From Citromicrobium bathyomarinum (GTDB lineage: Bacteria > Pseudomonadota > Alphaproteobacteria > Sphingomonadales > Sphingomonadaceae), in assembly GCF_021021475.1 (NCBI RefSeq), contig NZ_JAINWL010000001.1:62001-126000 (forward strand): a stretch of DNA of 64,000 bases, written 5' to 3'. The translations under genes were made by a program, and so were the position numbers. Positions 1 to 7,660 of the stretch are shown here, piece after piece. The notes beneath the pieces were generated by a model, which was given only the letters and a program-made list of their open reading frames with translations, was not told the origin of the DNA and did not search any database. The first letter of the stretch is position 1; the number at the start of each line of letters is the position of its first letter.

Positions 1-1262
1 GGGCGCACCGCGAGCACGTCCCCCTCCTTGAGCGAGCTTGGCGCACCGCTCAGCGTGGCGGTCTGCCCGTCGGAGAATACGATCTGGCCAGACCCGGTGA
101 AGGCCGCGACCCGCCAGTCCTTGTAATTGATCCCGATATTCGCGCTTGCGAGCTGGCTGCCCAGATCGCCCTTGCTGGGGTCGAGCGTGGCGACCGGGCC
201 GCTCCATCCGCGGCCGCCGTGATAGCGCAGCATTCCCTTGCGCAGCGCATCGCGCGCGGCCTGCTGGTATTCGAGGTCGAGCGAGGTGCGCACCCACAAG
301 CCGCCTGCATAAACGCTGTTGGGCCCATCATCCGCCGTCTCGCCGAACCGGTCGAGCAGCTGGCGGCGGACCTCTTCGATGAAATAGCCCGCATCGGCAT
401 TGCGGATCGAGGCCGCGCCCGAAGTCAGCCCGAGCGGCTTGGCCTTGGCGGCGGCGACATCGGCCTCGCTCGCCCAGCCATTCTCCGCCATCTTGTCGAG
501 CACGTAGTTGCGGCGCGTGATCGCGAGCTCTTCGTACTTGGAGCGCCCGTAGCGTTCGGGCGCCTTGGGCAGGATCGAGAGGAACGCCATCTCATGCAGG
601 TCGAGATCGCCGACATCCTTGTCGAAATAGGCGCGCGCCGCCGCCTGCACGCCGAAGCTGCGCCGGCCGAGCGGAATCTCGTTGAGATAGAGGGTGATGA
701 TTTCCTGCTTGGTCAGCGTCTGTTCGATCCGCCGCGCGACCAGCATTTCCTTCAGCTTGCGGGTGATCGAATACTCATCGCTCAGCAGCACGTTCTTGGC
801 GACCTGCTGGGTGATGGTCGACCCGCCGACCGCACGTTCGTCCGTCCCGGCCTTGCGCGCATAGTCGAGCACCGCGTTGAGCGTGCCGGTAATATCGACC
901 CCGTTGTGCCGCCAGAAGGTCTCGTCCTCGGCGGCGAGGAATGCGTTGACCAGCGGACGCGGGAAATCGACGTAATCGAGCTGCACCCGCCGGTCGCGTG
1001 CATAGCTGCCAACGATCTCGCCATCGGCACCGCGTACCACGGTGGGCAGCGGCGTCTCGTAATCCTGCAGCGCGCTCGCATCGGGCAGGTCGCGTCCGAT
1101 CAGGAACCACGCGATCCCGACCAGCGCCAGAAAGGCGATCGTGCCATAGACGATCCAGCGGACCGCCCAGTTGTCCCGCCACGTCTGTTTGAACTCGGCG
1201 AAGGCGTCCTGCGATCCACGCTGGATCCGGTAACGGATATGTTCGACTGATAGCTCGGTCAT
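1..1262 (-). CDS. mrcA: Class A penicillin-binding protein 1A (partial, C-terminus outside window)
   Basis: Bifunctional peptidoglycan synthase: polymerises lipid II into glycan strands and cross-links them in the periplasm. About 420 N-terminal residues are present; the transpeptidase domain lies beyond the left edge. The protein starts MTELSVEH, has one membrane segment near residues 36-55, then the GT51 glycosyltransferase domain with EDETFWRHNG (catalytic Glu about residue 112), GGSTITQQ (146-153), the RKLKE stretch and the YLNEIPLG motif. An OB-like linker follows. The ATG at 1262 was chosen because it gives the short cytoplasmic tail normal for the family. It lies 73 bases downstream of amiC on the same strand, an arrangement common in alphaproteobacteria, so cotranscription is likely. 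Confidence 0.93.
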   Translation of the reverse strand, partial: MTELSVEHIRYRIQRGSQDAFAEFKQTWRDNWAVRWIVYGTIAFLALVGIAWFLIGRDLPDASALQDYETPLPTVVRGADGEIVGSYARDRRVQLDYVDFPRPLVNAFLAAEDETFWRHNGVDITGTLNAVLDYARKAGTDERAVGGSTITQQVAKNVLLSDEYSITRKLKEMLVARRIEQTLTKQEIITLYLNEIPLGRRSFGVQAAARAYFDKDVGDLDLHEMAFLSILPKAPERYGRSKYEELAITRRNYVLDKMAENGWASEADVAAAKAKPLGLTSGAASIRNADAGYFIEEVRRQLLDRFGETADDGPNSVYAGGLWVRTSLDLEYQQAARDALRKGMLRYHGGRGWSGPVATLDPSKGDLGSQLASANIGINYKDWRVAAFTGSGQIVFSDGQTATLSGAPSSLKEGDVLAVR

Positions 1263-1335
1263 GATGCGGCAGCGCCCTTAGCACGCTCCTCGCGCAGACC
1301 GCCATAACCAATGGTGAACATTCGCACGGGGTCGT

Positions 1336-2205
1336 TTAGCCGACCGACTGGCGGGCGAAGAACACGCGGATCGCGCGGGCAAGAAAACCGGCAAATTCCT
1401 CGCGCCCCTCGTCCGACGATAGCCGCGCGGCATCGTCCGGATTGGTCAGGAAGCCGACTTCGAACAGCACTGCGGGCACATCGGGCGCACGCAGCACCGC
1501 GAGCGCAGCGGAGCGCTGGGTCTGCGAATGGAAGCGATGCCTGCCCTTCCCCTCACGCTCGATCAGCTCGCCGAACTCGCGGCTGGTTTCCTGCACGCGG
1601 CGCTGCGAGAGTTCGACGAGGATGTCGTTCACCGGATCGCTCTGGTTCCTGACCACCACGCCGTTGAGCAGGTCGGCATTGTTCTCGCGATTGGCGAACC
1701 GCGCCGCGGCCTCGCTCGATGCTTCGCGCGACAGGGTGTAGACGCTGGCCCCGAACGCGCTTTCGGAATCGCCCGCGCTGTCTGCGTGGAGCGAGATGAA
1801 CAGGTCGGCATTGAGCCGCCGCGCGATCTCCGGCCGTTCCTGCAGGACAAGGAAAGTATCGTCCTCGCGCGTCAGCGCCACGCGGATGCCGCCTTCCTCG
1901 ATCAGGCGATCCTTCAGCGCCAGCGCCAGTTCCAGCACCACGTCCTTCTCGTACCGGTCTCCCGAGACGGTGCCCGGGTCCTTCCCGCCGTGACCGGCGT
2001 CGATCACAACCAGCGGGCGCGAATTGTCGGGCGGGCCGTAGATTGTCGGAAGATCGACCGGCTGGCCCGCCTTCGGCAGCACCAGGCTGATCACGTAGTC
2101 GCGTCCCAGATGCGGCACCGGAATGGTCAGCCCAAGCACATACACCCCGCCGACGATCACCACCGGCAGCAGGAAAATTGCGAGGATCTGAAAAAAGCGG
2201 CCCAT
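1336..2205 (-). CDS. amiC: N-acetylmuramoyl-L-alanine amidase
   Basis: Zinc amidase (Amidase_3 family) that cleaves the amide bond between N-acetylmuramic acid and L-Ala of the stem peptide, used in daughter-cell separation. From the chosen start the protein has 289 residues: an N-terminal membrane anchor (about 5-27) and a catalytic domain from about residue 65. Expected metal ligands are visible: His72 in DAGHGG, Glu86 in RYEKD, His140 in SLHAD, and the catalytic Glu249 in FEVGFLTN. No AMIN domain is present. ATG at 2205 is preferred over a start 60 bases upstream because AGGGACAGGG lies just before it. It is probably the first gene of an operon with the penicillin-binding protein. Confidence 0.9.
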   Translation of the reverse strand: MGRFFQILAIFLLPVVIVGGVYVLGLTIPVPHLGRDYVISLVLPKAGQPVDLPTIYGPPDNSRPLVVIDAGHGGKDPGTVSGDRYEKDVVLELALALKDRLIEEGGIRVALTREDDTFLVLQERPEIARRLNADLFISLHADSAGDSESAFGASVYTLSREASSEAAARFANRENNADLLNGVVVRNQSDPVNDILVELSQRRVQETSREFGELIEREGKGRHRFHSQTQRSAALAVLRAPDVPAVLFEVGFLTNPDDAARLSSDEGREEFAGFLARAIRVFFARQSVG

Positions 2206-2233
2206 CCCTGTCCCTAGTAAGATGTCGCGCCTC

Positions 2234-2269
2234 GCTTGCGCAATAGACGTGGTATGCTTGCGCAATAGA
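2234..2269. repeat. 14-base direct repeat, 22-base period
   Basis: GCTTGCGCAATAGA occurs at 2234-2247 and again, identically, at 2256-2269. The period of 22 bases is close to two helical turns, and each copy contains the palindrome TTGCGCAA. The position, 29-64 bases upstream of the amiC start codon, suits a regulator-binding site for amiC, rne or both. The regulator is unknown. Confidence 0.55.
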
Positions 2270-2597
2270 GTTGCCGCGCCCTTCGCGCGATGCTAGCCCC
2301 TTCCAGTCTCGAGGCGCGAGCCCCTTTTCGATCAGCGGGTTGTCCGCTTTCGCAGTTGGGCTCGCGATCGGGACGACAGACCGGCCATTCGGATTACACC
2401 CTGCATGGCCGACCCCGCAAACTAACAGGTTGATGCGACCAATGCGCACTCCCCACCCGTTCGATCCTGCCACGCCGCAAGGCCGGGTGGGCGGACGCAT
2501 GGTCGGGGCCGAGCACATGGCAGCCGTCCGCTTGGTCGCAGACGCAGACGCTCCCCATATGCCCCCGATCGGGGCGGTGGCGGAATTCCCATCCCGC

Positions 2598-2623
2598 CTG
2601 GCCCGCGAAGGCCGGCGATTTTT
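2598..2623 (+). promoter_or_regulatory. Terminator/attenuator-like hairpin in the rne leader
   Basis: CTGGCC (2598-2603) can pair with GGCCGG (2610-2615), one G-T wobble included, around a 6-base loop. The sequence then continues CGATTTTT. It lies about 75 bases upstream of the rne start codon and on its coding strand. A short stem plus T-run inside a leader could attenuate rne or act as an RNase E target. This is inferred from sequence only, and the stem is short. Confidence 0.35.
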
Positions 2624-2695
2624 CACGACAGATAGCGCGCCCTGCCGCGACCGCCCCACCAGGCTGACGCAGGCGAAGCGCGTGGAGACACAGAC

Positions 2696-5653
2696 ATGGC
2701 ACAGCGCATGCTTATCGATGCGCGCCACACGGAAGAAACCCGTGTGGCCGTACTTAAAGGCAACCGGATAGAAGAATTCGACTTCGAGTCGGCCGAACAC
2801 AAGCAGATCAAGGGCAATATCTACCTCGCGAAAGTTACGCGGGTAGAACCCTCGCTGCAGGCGGCCTTCGTCGATTTCGGCGGCAACCGGCACGGGTTCC
2901 TCGCCTTCAGCGAAATCCACCCGGACTATTACCAGATTCCCAAGGAAGACCGCGACGCACTGCTCGCCGAAGAGGCGGAAGCCGCCGAAGAGGAAGAGCG
3001 TCTGCGGGCCGAGGAAGAAGAAGCCGGGCACATGCCCGGCGATGAGTACGACGCGGAAGACGATGAATCCGCCGAAGCCCTGGCCGAAGACCTCGCCGAA
3101 GACGGGCTCGAGGAAATCGACACCTCGGACAAGGACAAGGTCTCCACGATCGAGGAAGGCCAGCTTTCCTCGGACGATGATGACGACGACGATGATGACG
3201 ACAGCAATGGCGACGATGCCGATGCTTCCGAGGGTGGCAACCGCCGCCGCGGGCGTCGCGGTCGCGGCGGTCCGCGCCGTCAGGGTCAGGGCAAGCCGCG
3301 CAGTCGCGCCAAGGAAGTGGACGAGGCACGCGCCCGCCGCCAGGCGCTGCGTCGCCGGTACAAGATTCAGGACGTCATCCAGCGCCGTCAGGTGCTGCTG
3401 GTGCAGGTCGTCAAGGAAGAGCGCGGCAACAAGGGTGCGGCGCTGACCACCTATCTCAGCCTCGCGGGCCGCTACACCGTGTTGATGCCGAACTCGTCGC
3501 ACGGCGGCGGGATCAGCCGCAAGATTTCCTCCGCATCGGACCGCAAGCGTCTCAAGCAGGTCGTCGGCGATCTCAACCTGCCGCGCACCATGGGCCTGAT
3601 CGTGCGCACCGCAGGGCTCAGCCGCACCAAGACCGAGATCAAGCGCGACTTCGACTATCTCGCCCGCCTGTGGGACGAGATTCGCGAGCGCACGCTGGGC
3701 TCCAGCGCGCCATCGCTGATCCATTCGGACAGCGACCTGATCAAACGCGCGATCCGCGACATCTATAATCGCGAGATCGAGGAAGTCGTGGTGGAGGGTG
3801 AGGAAGGCTACAAGTCCGCCCGCGCCTTCATGAAATTGCTGATGCCCAGCCATGCACGCCGGGTAAAGGCCTATTCGGACCCGGTCCCGATGTTCCAGCG
3901 CTACGGCGCGGAAGACCAGCTGCGCGCGATGTACGAACCGGTCGTGCAGCTCAAATCGGGCGGCTATCTGGTGATCAACCCGACCGAGGCGCTGGTGTCG
4001 ATCGACATCAACTCGGGCCGCTCCACCAAGGAGCACGGGATCGAGCAGACCGCGACCGCGACCAACCTGGAAGCGGCGAAGGAAATCGCCCGCCAGCTGC
4101 GTCTGCGCGACATGGCGGGTCTGGTCGTGATCGACTTCATCGACATGGAGCACAACTCCAACATCCGTAAGGTCGAGCGGACGATGAAGGACGCGCTCAA
4201 GAACGACCGCGCGCGGATTCAGGTCGGCCGCATTTCGGGCTTCGGCCTGATGGAAATGAGCCGCCAGCGCCTGCGCACCGGCGTTCTCGAGGCGACCACC
4301 CGCGAATGCCCGCACTGCGACGGCACCGGCCTGGTCCGCACCGCATCCAGCGCCGGTCTCTCCGCGCTGCGCCTGATCGAGGACGAGGCGGCCAAGGGCA
4401 AGGGCACCACCATCACCCTGTCGGCCAGCACCGAAGCTGCGGTCTATCTGCTCAACGCCAAGCGCGCCGACTTGGTCGAGATCGAAGAACGCTATGGCGT
4501 CAAGGTCGAGATCGTGCCCGAAGGTGAGGACGAAGGCGCCAAGATGAGCGTCGCCAGTTCCGGCCCCCGGCCCACCGAGGCGCCCAAGTTCGAGCCGATC
4601 GTGATCGACGAAGCCGAGGACGACTTCGAGGACGAGGCGGACGACAGCGACACCGAGGACGAGGATCAGGGCCGCTCGGGCGGCAGGTCTTCCGACGATG
4701 GCGACAATGACGACGACCGTCCCAAGAAGAAGCGCCGGCGGCGGCGTGGCGGTCGCGGTCGCAACAAGCGCCGCGATAACGACGGCGAAAACGCCGACGA
4801 CCGGTCGAACGACCGCTCCGGCGAAGAGCAGTCCGACGATGACCGGGCTGGCGAAGACAGCGCAGACGAATCGTCGAGCGATGACGGCGACGACAAGCCG
4901 AAGAAGCGTCGCAGCCGCGGTGGTCGCGGTCGACGCAAGAAGCAGGACGACGCCGGCGAGGCTCAGCAGGACGTATCCGACCATGTCGTGGAAGACATGG
5001 CCGTCGTCGCCGGACCGGACGACGCACCGGCCACCGCCGATGCTGCGACCGCCGAGAAGCCCAAGCCCAAGCCCAAGCGCCGCAGCCGCGCCAAGAAGGC
5101 CGATGCCGAGCAGCCGACCGAGGCTGGCGACAGTCAGGAAGCGGGCACGGATGCCGTGAAGGATGGGGCCGAAGACAAGCCCGCACCCAAGCGTCGCAGC
5201 CGCGCCAAGAAGGCGGACACGCCTTCGCAGGATGCTACCGGTGACGACAAGGCAGAGGAACAGGCCGAGGAAAAGCCTGCACCCAAGCGCCGCAGCCGCG
5301 CCAAGAAGCCAGTCGAAGGCGATGAGCAGAGCGACGCGAAGGCCGAACAGGCCGATGCCGGCGAGAAGAAGGCTCCCGCCAGGAAGCCCCGCGCTCGCAA
5401 GACGCCTGCCAAACCAGCGGCCAAGAAGGAGACCGAAGCGCAGCTGACCGACGACATCGCGGTCGTTGCCGGGCCGGAAGACACCCCGACCGACCCGCAG
5501 GAAGCGGCTGAAAAGTCGCCCTCCCCGGCACCTGCACCCGCACCCGCTCCGGCCCCGGCACCCTCGGCCTCCGCCGATGGTTCGGATGACGGCAACGGCG
5601 ATGACGACAAGCCGCGTCGCGGCGGCTGGTGGCAGCGGACCTTCGGGGCCTGA
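2696..5653 (+). CDS. rne: Ribonuclease E
   Basis: Essential endoribonuclease that cleaves single-stranded AU-rich RNA and scaffolds the degradosome. The 985-residue protein has an N-terminal RNase H-like/S1 region, interrupted by a low-complexity insert at about 90-225 (acidic run with nine consecutive Asp, then an Arg/Gly-rich block), the DNase I-like catalytic domain, and a zinc-link CPHC at 538-541. The two magnesium-binding aspartates are D437 in SIDINSGR and D480 in VVIDFIDME, 43 residues apart as in E. coli (303/346). From about residue 620 to the end the chain is disordered, with alternating acidic tracts and repeated KRRSRAKK-type basic blocks, then a Pro/Ala run; this is the degradosome scaffold. 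An acidic and basic S1 insert is a known feature of alphaproteobacterial enzymes. Confidence 0.97.
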   Translation: MAQRMLIDARHTEETRVAVLKGNRIEEFDFESAEHKQIKGNIYLAKVTRVEPSLQAAFVDFGGNRHGFLAFSEIHPDYYQIPKEDRDALLAEEAEAAEEEERLRAEEEEAGHMPGDEYDAEDDESAEALAEDLAEDGLEEIDTSDKDKVSTIEEGQLSSDDDDDDDDDDSNGDDADASEGGNRRRGRRGRGGPRRQGQGKPRSRAKEVDEARARRQALRRRYKIQDVIQRRQVLLVQVVKEERGNKGAALTTYLSLAGRYTVLMPNSSHGGGISRKISSASDRKRLKQVVGDLNLPRTMGLIVRTAGLSRTKTEIKRDFDYLARLWDEIRERTLGSSAPSLIHSDSDLIKRAIRDIYNREIEEVVVEGEEGYKSARAFMKLLMPSHARRVKAYSDPVPMFQRYGAEDQLRAMYEPVVQLKSGGYLVINPTEALVSIDINSGRSTKEHGIEQTATATNLEAAKEIARQLRLRDMAGLVVIDFIDMEHNSNIRKVERTMKDALKNDRARIQVGRISGFGLMEMSRQRLRTGVLEATTRECPHCDGTGLVRTASSAGLSALRLIEDEAAKGKGTTITLSASTEAAVYLLNAKRADLVEIEERYGVKVEIVPEGEDEGAKMSVASSGPRPTEAPKFEPIVIDEAEDDFEDEADDSDTEDEDQGRSGGRSSDDGDNDDDRPKKKRRRRRGGRGRNKRRDNDGENADDRSNDRSGEEQSDDDRAGEDSADESSSDDGDDKPKKRRSRGGRGRRKKQDDAGEAQQDVSDHVVEDMAVVAGPDDAPATADAATAEKPKPKPKRRSRAKKADAEQPTEAGDSQEAGTDAVKDGAEDKPAPKRRSRAKKADTPSQDATGDDKAEEQAEEKPAPKRRSRAKKPVEGDEQSDAKAEQADAGEKKAPARKPRARKTPAKPAAKKETEAQLTDDIAVVAGPEDTPTDPQEAAEKSPSPAPAPAPAPAPAPSASADGSDDGNGDDDKPRRGGWWQRTFGA

Positions 5654-5722
5654 TCGGCGCCACCTTCGGCGTCCAGCAATGATCGGACGCGTGCGGTAGG
5701 ATAATCACAAGGATCGACATTG

Positions 5723-6619
5723 ATGAGCCTTGCCTACCGCACGCCCGACAGCCGTTTCGCCAATCTGCCGGACTTCCCGTTCCGGCCCAATTACCACACG
5801 CTCAGCGAAGGCCTTCGCGTGCATTATCTGGACGAGGGGCCGCGCGATGCGCCCCCCGTGTTGATGATGCATGGCGAACCGAGCTGGTGCTATCTCTACC
5901 GCCACATGATCGGCCCGGTGGTCGAAGCGGGCTATCGCGTGCTCGCGCCCGATCTGATCGGCTTCGGCAAGTCGGACAAGCTGACGAAGAAGAGTGCCTA
6001 TTCCTACGCCCTTCACGTCGCGTGGATGCGCGACTGGCTCGACGCGCTAGAGCTCGATAACATCGTCCTCGCCTGCCAGGACTGGGGCTCGCTCGTCGGC
6101 CTGCGGCTGGTGGCGGACATGCCCGACAGGTTCGCTGCGGTGGTGCTGTCGAACGGCGGCCTGCCCGCAGGGGAACCGGCACCGCCTGCGTTCGACAAGT
6201 GGCGCAGGTTCTCCCGCTACAGCCCGGTCTTTCCGATCGGCAAAATCCTGCAAAAGGCAACCGCGCGCACGCTCAGCAAGGCGGAGGTCGCGGCCTACGA
6301 TGCGCCCTTCCCCACCCGTGGCAGCAAGGCGGGCGCACGCATCTTCCCCTCGCTCGTCCCGCTTGGCCAGAACCCGGCGGTGCCCGATCAGAGGGCGGCG
6401 TGGGAAGTGCTCGACCGGTTCGAGAAACCCTTCACCTGCGCCTTTGCCGACAGGGACCCGATCACGCGTGGCGGCGACGCGAAATTCCGGGCGCGCGTCC
6501 CCGGTGCCAAGGGCAATCCGTTGCACCGCACGCTGAAGGGCCATCACTTCATTCAGGAAGACGACCCGGAAGGCTTCGCCTCCGCCATCATCGAAACCGC
6601 GATGCGCGCGGGGGTTTAG
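5723..6619 (+). CDS. Haloalkane dehalogenase (HLD-I type)
   Basis: Alpha/beta-hydrolase of 298 residues predicted to hydrolyse carbon-halogen bonds of haloalkanes to alcohols in the cytoplasm. Visible motifs: oxyanion-hole HGEPSW (50-55), nucleophile elbow CQDWGS with Asp120 and the halide-binding Trp121 directly after it, a candidate catalytic acid Asp245 in FADRDPIT, and the histidine in GHHFIQED (about 275). An Asp nucleophile followed by Trp separates dehalogenases from epoxide hydrolases only in part, and the acid position after strand 7 suggests subfamily I. ATG at 5723 is preferred to a TTG just before it; AAGGA lies upstream. It stands alone between rne and a palindromic repeat. The natural substrate is unknown. 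Confidence 0.85.
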   Translation: MSLAYRTPDSRFANLPDFPFRPNYHTLSEGLRVHYLDEGPRDAPPVLMMHGEPSWCYLYRHMIGPVVEAGYRVLAPDLIGFGKSDKLTKKSAYSYALHVAWMRDWLDALELDNIVLACQDWGSLVGLRLVADMPDRFAAVVLSNGGLPAGEPAPPAFDKWRRFSRYSPVFPIGKILQKATARTLSKAEVAAYDAPFPTRGSKAGARIFPSLVPLGQNPAVPDQRAAWEVLDRFEKPFTCAFADRDPITRGGDAKFRARVPGAKGNPLHRTLKGHHFIQEDDPEGFASAIIETAMRAGV

Positions 6620-6628
6620 CGCACCTTA

Positions 6629-6741
6629 CTCCCCTCCCCCTGGGGAGGGGCTGGGGGTGGGGGTTCGGCGCTCGCGGCTTGGAGCGGCCTCACCTCAAGC
6701 GCCGTACACCCCCACCCAACCTCCCCCTCAAGGGGGAGGAG
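6629..6741. repeat. Intergenic multi-palindrome element
   Basis: Between two convergent genes lies a nested palindrome. CCCCTCCCC/GGGGAGGGG pairs at 6631-6650, a G-rich run GGGGGTGGGGG (6654-6664) can pair with ACCCCCACCC (6708-6717), CGGCGCT can pair with AGCGCCG inside, and CTCCCCCT/AGGGGGAG pairs at 6721-6738. C/G-rich palindromic elements of this look are scattered between genes in many alphaproteobacterial genomes. It may also act as a bidirectional terminator. Confidence 0.7.
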
Positions 6742-6750
6742 CCCAGTGGC

Positions 6751-7482
6751 TCAAAACTCCACCCGCTTGCCAGCCCAGTCGAACAACTGGCCGCTGTCCT
6801 GAGGCCCCAACCCGTCGAGCACATCGAGCAGATTGCGCGCGGCCTGCGCAGGCGCAGTCAGCTGACCTTCGGGCAGATTGGCCTGAAACGGCTCCGACAG
6901 CGCCGTGTCGACCGTGCCGGGATGCAGCGCGACGCACACCGCCTGGCTGTGCGTACGCCCCAGCTCGATGGCATAATTGCGGATCAGCATGTTCAGCGCC
7001 GCCTTGCTCGCGCGGTAAGAATGCCAGCCTCCGATCCGGTTGTCGCCGATCGAGCCGACCCGCGCGGAGAGCGCCGCGAAGAGGCTGCGCCGGTCGCGCG
7101 GCAGCAGCGGGAGGAAATGCTTTGCGACCAGCGCGGGGCCGATCGTGTTGAGATGGAACACCCGCGCCATCGCATCAGCGTCGATCTGCTTGTAACTGCG
7201 CTCCGGTCCCGTACCGTCGGGCAGGGTCAGCAGGCCGCTGGCAGCGATGGCGCAATCGACCGGCGCGCCGACAGTCTCGGCGGCTGCAGCGATCGTGTCT
7301 TCATCGTCCAGATCGAAACGCACCCATTGCGCCCCGTCGGGCAGGTTTTCGGGCCGTGAGCGCGATGCGGCGAACACGGTGCCCGCCTCGCGTGCGATCA
7401 GCTCGGCAACCAGACCCGCGCCGATTCCCCCGCTTGCGCCGAAGATGATCGCGCGATCAATGCCCTGTCCTACTCGCTCCAA
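6751..7482 (-). CDS. Short-chain dehydrogenase/reductase
   Basis: NAD(P)-dependent oxidoreductase of the short-chain dehydrogenase superfamily, 243 residues, cytoplasmic, substrate unknown. The cofactor loop GASGGIG is near residue 15, AASGL takes the place of the usual NAG motif, and the active site is SARVGSIGDN...YRASK, with Ser, Tyr and Lys in the normal spacing. It resembles the C-factor (CsgA-like) branch. The start is a TTG at 7482: no in-frame ATG precedes the Rossmann motif, and AGGAAAGG lies nine bases upstream of the TTG. It faces the haloalkane dehalogenase convergently across a palindromic element. Confidence 0.85.
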   Translation of the reverse strand: MERVGQGIDRAIIFGASGGIGAGLVAELIAREAGTVFAASRSRPENLPDGAQWVRFDLDDEDTIAAAAETVGAPVDCAIAASGLLTLPDGTGPERSYKQIDADAMARVFHLNTIGPALVAKHFLPLLPRDRRSLFAALSARVGSIGDNRIGGWHSYRASKAALNMLIRNYAIELGRTHSQAVCVALHPGTVDTALSEPFQANLPEGQLTAPAQAARNLLDVLDGLGPQDSGQLFDWAGKRVEF

Positions 7483-7550
7483 GTGCCGTAGCCTTTCCTC
7501 GATGCCGCCCGATTTTTCCCCGCCCGCCCGGGTCCAACGGCTTTTTCACC

Positions 7551-7585
7551 CCCTGGACAGTGTGCCAGGTGTGTCAGGGCACACT
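7551..7585. repeat. Dispersed intergenic repeat, copy 1 (hairpin-forming)
   Basis: CCCTGGACAGTGTGCCAG continues GTGTGTCAGG and recurs almost unchanged at 44182-44209. In this copy AGTGTGCC (7559-7566) pairs perfectly with GGCACACT (7578-7585) around an 11-base loop and is followed by TTTT. It lies between the divergent SDR and sdhB genes, about 75 bases upstream of the sdhB start. The role is unknown; it may be a mobile palindromic repeat or part of the sdhB leader. Confidence 0.55.
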
Positions 7586-7660
7586 TTTGTGCCCTTTACG
7601 ACCCTTGCACCTTGCGCTGCAAACGCTAGGTGAGACGCAAGCAGATTTCAGGACATTGCC

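Larger units (their letters stand above)
2206..2695. other. Intergenic region between amiC and rne (rne leader)
   Basis: This 490-base stretch separates the divergent amiC and rne genes and holds no convincing gene. An open frame crosses much of it and runs into the start of rne, but it has no start signal and looks like GC-rich read-through. It must contain both promoters. Visible elements are a 14-base direct repeat (2234-2269), a perfect 12-base palindrome CCCCGATCGGGG (2563-2574) and a hairpin followed by five T (2598-2623). A long leader is usual for rne, whose mRNA is self-regulated in other bacteria. Confidence 0.6.

Noticed and set aside
2271-2771. Rightward open frame of 166 codons upstream of rne
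   Set aside because: No ribosome-binding site, no family resemblance, and it overlaps the rne start in another frame. It looks like GC-rich leader sequence.
1553-4984. Very long leftward open frame (1143 codons) opposite rne
   Set aside because: It is the antisense of rne low-complexity acidic and basic codons, contains Val/Ala/Leu-rich nonsense and ends inside amiC in a wrong frame. RNase E on the other strand is certain.
6629-6741. CRISPR array or insertion sequence
   Set aside because: Repeats are single palindromes without spacer units, and no transposase or cas gene exists in the window.
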